Below are positions 59,854 to 64,000 of a stretch of DNA of 64,000 bases, piece by piece. Numbering within the stretch: the first letter of the stretch is position 1; every line of letters begins with the position of its first letter. Origin of the DNA: UBA12077 sp963665525 (GTDB lineage Bacteria; Bacteroidota; Bacteroidia; Bacteroidales; UBA12077); assembly GCA_963665525.1 (NCBI GenBank), contig OY762280.1, forward strand, positions 620,001 through 684,000, given 5' to 3'. The notes under the pieces were generated by a model, which did not search any database, was not told the DNA's origin, and saw nothing but the letters and a program-made list of their open reading frames with translations. The position numbers and the translations under genes are program-made.

Positions 59854-61926
59854 TTATTCTTTAAACGATTCTGCTTCAGAAATAATCAATGGGTAAATTT
59901 TTCGTATTTCTCTTTGTTGAGCAGAAGACAACTCATCGAATGTCAAATTATATTTTTCTGCTGCATATTTATTTCTAAATTCAAATACAACAGATCGGGC
60001 CATATCTTGGTATCCAATGTAAGTGTTAAAGATTGTGTTTTTATCATAATATAAGCTTGCTATATACTTCTTTGAGTTTTTAATTGTTTCTTCAAATTTT
60101 GGTTTTAATATGTTTGGGCTATTTTCTGGATTGGTTGCATCCATTTCGAAATAGGTGATTCCACGCTCTGCTAATTCTTCTTCTGGAATAATTTCTAGAC
60201 CTTCCATTGGAGGTAATTTTTTAGTCATTCCCAGGTAACTAAGTTGTAATTTCGAAACTTTATGATCATCAACTTTTCCCATGTGAGCCACTTTAAGTAC
60301 TCCTATTTCGCGTAAAGCCTGGTTTAGTTTGTACATATAATCCATTGAAAGATTTTTATCAGCAAATATTCTTACGGTTATTAAATTGGCATCTAAATGA
60401 TTAATTTTTGATTTTTCTTGAAGTAAAGCATCTTTTAATTTTGAGTAATCAGTTAGAATTTTGTTGACATAGATTTTATCACTTACCATCGCAACATCAA
60501 TACAAAGATCAAGTCGTTGAAGTATATAATAATTCTCGATAACAGGTAAATAGATTGTTTCATCAATTGAAGCAAGATAATCATCTAATGAATTCGAATA
60601 TTCTGATTTATTATAAAGAGAATATTCGTTTTGGTTCCACCAGATTTTTAGTTGATTATTCGCTATCTCATATTTGAGTTCTACAGTTTCGTTTCCCGGA
60701 GTACTTAGAATAATCTTGTTACCTTCTAACTGATAAGGATATTTTTTTAACATGATATTATGGTCAAGAACAGAAAGTTTCTGGTTTTCAAATAATACTT
60801 GGAATCCATAAGTGTTGTCCGATGTATTTTTCCATAATCCTTTTAATTGATTCATATTATTTTGGATTTCGAAAAATGACAAATTAGAGAGAGCTTTACC
60901 CGGGCTGTTTAGGGTTAAATTAGCGAATACGATAAATGCAAATAAAGCTGCTGGTATTATTAATAATGCCTTTAATTTTGCAGCAAATCCTGATTTAATT
61001 TTGTTCATCATATGTATGCGGTTTTTAATGGATATTAGGTTGAAATTATTTACAAGTTGTACTGATGGAATCGATATAAATTGTTTTAATAAGAGTTCTT
61101 GATAGTCTAATAAATTATATCCTTTACTTACAACACTTCTGTCGGCAAGATATTCATGATTTGTTTTAATAGATTTTTGTAAAAGCCAAACAAAGGGATT
61201 AAACCACTGGATAATAGTAATAAAGTGTGCAAGAAGTAAATCGACAGAGTGTAACTGCCTGATATGTACTTTTTCGTGAGCAAGGATTTGTTCTGATCTA
61301 TCTCCCAAATACAGATCTTTCTTTAAAAACACATAACTTAGAAAAGAGAATGGGGGGAGATTTTTATCGAGTTGTATAATATTTACTTTTTGCCATTTTT
61401 CTTTTGGATGTGTTTTAATGGTTCTAAAAATCCAGTGAAACAACAGTATTACTCTTGATAAGAAAACCAATACTCCGGTTAAATAAATAAAAAAGATCAA
61501 ATGAATAATTGAAAATCTAGTTTTTTGAATAGGAGTATTTGGATATCCTTCACCCGTTAATAATTGGGTTGTTATGTTTCTATTGGATTGTAAGCCCTTA
61601 GATTCTCCAGTCCATGATTCTTCAAAATTCAATGTCTTATTTATGCTCCTGACATTATAATAATCAGGATCACTCATTGCTATGAGTTGTTCGTAATAAT
61701 TCCTGAATTTTCCAATCTTGTTAAATGTAGATTCAAATTTTGTTGTATTCGATACATTTAAGTTAATATGCATAAAAGGAATCAGAAGTGACAGGAACAT
61801 GATAGAAATAAGGTAAAGCCTGTTAAACCTGAAATATGTTTCTTTTTTAAAAAAGAAAAAATAGACCAGGATTAAAATCGAAAGACATAGTCCCGATTCA
61901 AATAAATACAATAGAAACTTAACCAT
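59854..61926 (-). CDS. BlaR1/M56 membrane metallopeptidase with ExbD-like C-terminal modules
   Basis: 690 residues. N-terminal M56 domain with about four membrane helices and the zinc motif HEKVH (H217, E218, H221), then NHEYLAD as third-ligand block. The region 330-470 is beta-rich (KGLWKNTSDNTYGFQ, LKIWWNQNEYSLY), like a lipocalin-type insert. Residues about 485-550 (IYVNKILTDYSKLKDAL, RIFADKNLSMDYMYKLN, REIGVLKV) read as an ExbD/TolR periplasmic fold. Residues 617-690 match the Bacteroidota ExbD extension: IRKIYPLIISEAE parallels VKKAVPAVISESE of the neighbouring ExbD. It overlaps blaI by 8 bases. M56 peptidases normally inactivate BlaI by proteolysis. Confidence 0.8.
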   Translation of the reverse strand: MVKFLLYLFESGLCLSILILVYFFFFKKETYFRFNRLYLISIMFLSLLIPFMHINLNVSNTTKFESTFNKIGKFRNYYEQLIAMSDPDYYNVRSINKTLNFEESWTGESKGLQSNRNITTQLLTGEGYPNTPIQKTRFSIIHLIFFIYLTGVLVFLSRVILLFHWIFRTIKTHPKEKWQKVNIIQLDKNLPPFSFLSYVFLKKDLYLGDRSEQILAHEKVHIRQLHSVDLLLAHFITIIQWFNPFVWLLQKSIKTNHEYLADRSVVSKGYNLLDYQELLLKQFISIPSVQLVNNFNLISIKNRIHMMNKIKSGFAAKLKALLIIPAALFAFIVFANLTLNSPGKALSNLSFFEIQNNMNQLKGLWKNTSDNTYGFQVLFENQKLSVLDHNIMLKKYPYQLEGNKIILSTPGNETVELKYEIANNQLKIWWNQNEYSLYNKSEYSNSLDDYLASIDETIYLPVIENYYILQRLDLCIDVAMVSDKIYVNKILTDYSKLKDALLQEKSKINHLDANLITVRIFADKNLSMDYMYKLNQALREIGVLKVAHMGKVDDHKVSKLQLSYLGMTKKLPPMEGLEIIPEEELAERGITYFEMDATNPENSPNILKPKFEETIKNSKKYIASLYYDKNTIFNTYIGYQDMARSVVFEFRNKYAAEKYNLTFDELSSAQQREIRKIYPLIISEAESFKE

Positions 61927-62296
61927 TTTTTTTCTTTTGCTTGATTTCTTCTAACATTTTCATTACTTCGTCAACTTCATCAACATCTAGGTTCTTATTC
62001 TCAGAAAAGAAATTGACAACTTGTTTTAATGAATTGTTATAATAGTCTTTTAGTAATCTTCCCATTTGATTTTTTCTGTATTCTTCTTTGGTAATAAGAG
62101 GGTAGTACTCGTATGTGTTTCCATATTTTTTAAAGGATACAATTTCTTTTTTTACCAATACTCTTACAATCGTTGATACAGAGTTGTAAGGAGGTTTAGG
62201 TTCAGGAAAATGTTCAAGAATATCATGAATAAATCCTTTTTCTATTTTCCAAAGAATCTTCATGATTCTTTCTTCTGCTTTAGTAAGTGCTGCCAT
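61919..62296 (-). CDS. BlaI/MecI/CopY-family repressor
   Basis: 125-residue winged-helix repressor: MAALTKAEERIMKILWKIEKGF at the N-terminus, VRVLVKKEIVSFKKYGNTYEYYPL for the wing, a PPYNSVSTI recognition helix, and a C-terminal dimerisation helix ending in Lys-rich sequence. Such repressors are cut when the M56 partner is activated. It lies 11 bases after exbD and overlaps the M56 gene by 8 bases, so the three form one operon. Confidence 0.92.
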   Translation of the reverse strand: MAALTKAEERIMKILWKIEKGFIHDILEHFPEPKPPYNSVSTIVRVLVKKEIVSFKKYGNTYEYYPLITKEEYRKNQMGRLLKDYYNNSLKQVVNFFSENKNLDVDEVDEVMKMLEEIKQKKKNG

Positions 62297-62307
62297 ATTT
62301 TATCTAA

Positions 62308-62874
62308 TTATTTCTTTATACTAACAGGTTCTGATTCTGAAATAACCGCTGGTACCGCTTTTTTTACAGCAGCTTGTAGGTGGTTTGGTAGATCTTCATA
62401 TTTTTTACCAAAGTGTTTCATGCTAAATTCATCTTTAACTTCATTACCTGCTGCAACTAACTCATTAAGTACTTTTACAAACATTCCATATGATGTTTCA
62501 CGATCGTTCTTGATAGAAATTACTCCTTTCGAAACATTAATATCACCAAAGGGGTCAATGTTTTCTAATCTAGTTTCTGGAAGATGATCTTTTTTATTTG
62601 GATTTGTGAGAAATTCTTTCGTTTTTTCTTTTAACATATGTAGTGGCATTTCCATACCTTCAACCATGAGTTGATCATTAGAATTTACTAATACCACCCA
62701 AACATTTCGTTCATTAAACTCAGGAGGAGGAGCATCAGAATGTGGAGACAATCTTCTTATCATACCTGTATCAATATCCATAGTCGTAGCAACCAAAAAA
62801 AATATTAATAAAAGAAAGGCAATATCGGCCATTGAACCACCATTAATTTCGGGAGTTTCTTTTGATCTTGACAT
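62308..62874 (-). CDS. exbD: ExbD/TolR-family biopolymer transport protein
   Basis: 188 residues: cytoplasmic N-terminus, one membrane helix with the essential Asp at D17 (SMADIAFLLLIFFLVATTMD), and a periplasmic domain with VVLVNSNDQLMVEG, SIKNDRETSYGMFVKVL and the terminal VKKAVPAVISESE. ExbD normally works with ExbB and TonB to use the proton gradient; no exbB or second exbD is adjacent, which is unusual for Bacteroidota. It opens a three-gene operon with blaI and blaR1 (M56), divergent from the 5'-nucleotidase gene across a repeat-rich gap. Confidence 0.9.
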   Translation of the reverse strand: MSRSKETPEINGGSMADIAFLLLIFFLVATTMDIDTGMIRRLSPHSDAPPPEFNERNVWVVLVNSNDQLMVEGMEMPLHMLKEKTKEFLTNPNKKDHLPETRLENIDPFGDINVSKGVISIKNDRETSYGMFVKVLNELVAAGNEVKDEFSMKHFGKKYEDLPNHLQAAVKKAVPAVISESEPVSIKK

Positions 62875-62922
62875 AGTATTTAATATTTAAATTAATTTGA
62901 ACTTATAATGCAATTATACAAC

Positions 62923-62977
62923 TTAAAAATAAGTTAAGCAACTATATTATAAGTTAAATAAAATAAAATTAAGTTGA
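62923..62977. promoter_or_regulatory. Spaced GTTAA repeats between exbD and the 5'-nucleotidase gene
   Basis: AAGTTAA at 62931, AAGTTAA at 62951 and AAGTTGA at 62971 are exactly 20 bases apart, and an inverted ACTTA at 62921-62925 precedes the first by a TTAA step of 11 bases. Two-turn spacing suggests a regulator bound on one face of the helix. The related TTAA arrays are at 40030 and 58429. Confidence 0.4.
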
Positions 62978-63041
62978 ATATCGTGTAAGTGTTTAAAAAT
63001 AAACTTAATATCGTTCTGGTTATTTTGAATATTTTTAGTTG

Positions 63042-63049
63042 TATCTTTG
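63042..63049 (+). promoter_or_regulatory. Candidate -7 element for the 5'-nucleotidase gene
   Basis: TATCTTTG matches TAnnTTTG exactly, 18 bases before the start at 63067, with TTTG at 63024-63027 too close to be a normal -33 element. Confidence 0.4.
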
Positions 63050-63066
63050 TTTTTTTTATATTTGAT

Positions 63067-64000
63067 ATGATGAAAAAGATAATTTATTCAATACTACTGA
63101 TTTTTTTAACTTCATTCTTCGCATGTGAAAACAATCATAATGGTTCGGGTGAAGAAGATCTTGTACACATGGTAATATTATATACCAATGATGAACATGG
63201 TTGGATGGAACCAAATAATGATTACGACGGAGCTCCGGGGTTAATGCATTTGTGGAAAACGCAAGAAGGGTATGATGAGTCTGAAAATTTCTTAATTGTA
63301 AGTGGAGGTGATATGTGGACAGGGCCTGCTATATCTACATGGTTTCAGGGAGAATCTATGGTACAGGTTATGAATGCAATGCAATATGATGTATCAGCTA
63401 TAGGAAATCATGAGTTTGATTTTAAGATAGAAGGTTTAAATATTAGATTAGAACAAATGAATTTTCCTTTAATATCTGCCAATATAATTCATAAGTCTAA
63501 TGGCGAAATTCCTGATTTTGCTGAACCATATATTATTAAAGAAATTGAGGGTGTTAAAGTTGGTATTATAGGTTTATCGTCAATAAGTACTCCTTATACA
63601 ACAGCACCTGCTAATGTTGAAGATTATGAGTTCACCTCTTATGTTGATGCTATTGAAAAATATGCTGAAGAAGCAAAAAGTGAAGGTGCTGAAATTTTAA
63701 TGATTGCAGGACATATTTGTGAACATGAAATGGATGAACTGGTGTCTGTTGCAAAAGAAAATGACATTAAGATAATTGGAGGAGGTCATTGTCACCAGGC
63801 TTATGCAAAAGAAATTAATGATGTAATATTAATGCAGGCAGGCAGTAATATGAGAGCTTATGTAAAGGTTGAATTCGACTATAAAAAATCAAATAAAACA
63901 ATTTACAATTTAAACTACGCGCTTGTAGCAAATAATGAGCATAATATTGATTCTGATATTCAGGATATTGTAGATGTGTGGATAGCTAAAACAGAAGAAG
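63067..64000 (+). CDS. 5'-nucleotidase/UshA-like phosphoesterase lipoprotein, 3' end outside the window
   Basis: The reading frame runs from the Met at 63067 (or the next Met) to the edge of the window, about 311 codons. Lipoprotein signal with Cys in TSFFACENN. Metallophosphoesterase motifs of the 5'-nucleotidase family: LYTNDEHGW, VSGGDMWTGP, AIGNHEFD, and later IAGHI and GGGHCH. The C-terminal substrate-binding domain is not seen. It hydrolyses nucleotides or other phosphates outside the cytoplasm. It is the third exported phosphatase in the window. Confidence 0.88.
   Translation, partial: MMKKIIYSILLIFLTSFFACENNHNGSGEEDLVHMVILYTNDEHGWMEPNNDYDGAPGLMHLWKTQEGYDESENFLIVSGGDMWTGPAISTWFQGESMVQVMNAMQYDVSAIGNHEFDFKIEGLNIRLEQMNFPLISANIIHKSNGEIPDFAEPYIIKEIEGVKVGIIGLSSISTPYTTAPANVEDYEFTSYVDAIEKYAEEAKSEGAEILMIAGHICEHEMDELVSVAKENDIKIIGGGHCHQAYAKEINDVILMQAGSNMRAYVKVEFDYKKSNKTIYNLNYALVANNEHNIDSDIQDIVDVWIAKTEE

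Noticed and set aside
1..64000. tRNA, rRNA, CRISPR, transposase or phage genes
   Set aside because: I saw no cloverleaf-like arms with a GTTCRANNC loop outside genes, no regular repeat-spacer pattern, and no protein of these classes.

Overview
The window is A+T-rich DNA from a member of the Bacteroidota. Evidence for this is the SusC/SusD pair, the FecI/FecR-type sigma/anti-sigma pair, TonB-domain proteins with secretion signals, a type IX secretion (T9SS) tail, very weak Shine-Dalgarno signals, and -7 elements of the TAnnTTTG type in front of several genes. A free-living marine or sediment Marinilabiliales-like organism fits the gene set best, but that placement is inference. I see no rRNA, tRNA, CRISPR array, transposase or phage gene. 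Nearly all genes look intact. The last gene runs off the right edge.

Layout, left to right. 0.2-6.8 kb: mltG, an ECF sigma / FecR / TonB-domain operon, a glycosyltransferase, murB and a nitroreductase. 6.9-13 kb: gamma-glutamyltransferase, a helical protein of unknown function, an orphan protein resembling the LeuD swivel domain, and two envelope proteins. 13-20.5 kb: 2-oxoglutarate dehydrogenase E1 and E2 (sucA, sucB), and divergently the three-gene transhydrogenase (pntAA, pntAB, pntB). 20.5-23.9 kb: a tightly packed operon of a C45 Ntn-hydrolase, a sirtuin, an S4 protein and a nitroreductase. 24-27.4 kb: a large TPR protein, a membrane protein with an HELTH motif and a small orphan. 27.5-37.7 kb: a TPR/LuxR-like regulator followed by SusC, SusD, a calcineurin-like phosphoesterase, an IPT/TIG lipoprotein and alkaline phosphatase. 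This resembles a polysaccharide-utilization locus in which phosphatases replace glycosidases. 37.7-41.3 kb: a two-component system and a divergent acidic secreted protein.

41.3-51.8 kb: LysE exporter, a C_GCAxxG_C_C protein, a MacB/FtsX-type permease, an ECF sigma operon, an isoprenylcysteine-methyltransferase-like protein, a large BNR-repeat T9SS protein, a thiamine-binding-like protein and a methyltransferase. 51.8-59.8 kb: a cysteate synthase homologue, probably for sulfonolipid synthesis, an NtrY/NtrC-like sigma-54 two-component system, a divergent FtsX-type permease and a half-sized relative of it. 59.8-62.9 kb: an exbD-blaI-blaR1 (M56) operon in which the peptidase seems to carry ExbD-like domains. 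63.1 kb to the end: a 5'-nucleotidase lipoprotein, partial.

The most notable signals are: (1) the ExbD-BlaI-M56 operon with ExbD-like modules in the peptidase; (2) two separate arrays of four TTAA half-sites with exactly the same 11/10/11 bp spacing, one next to the OmpR-type two-component operon and one 18 kb away, near the permeases; (3) an orphan LeuD-like swivel protein without the usual active-site segment; (4) the SusCD-phosphatase locus with phased TGTAT repeats upstream.
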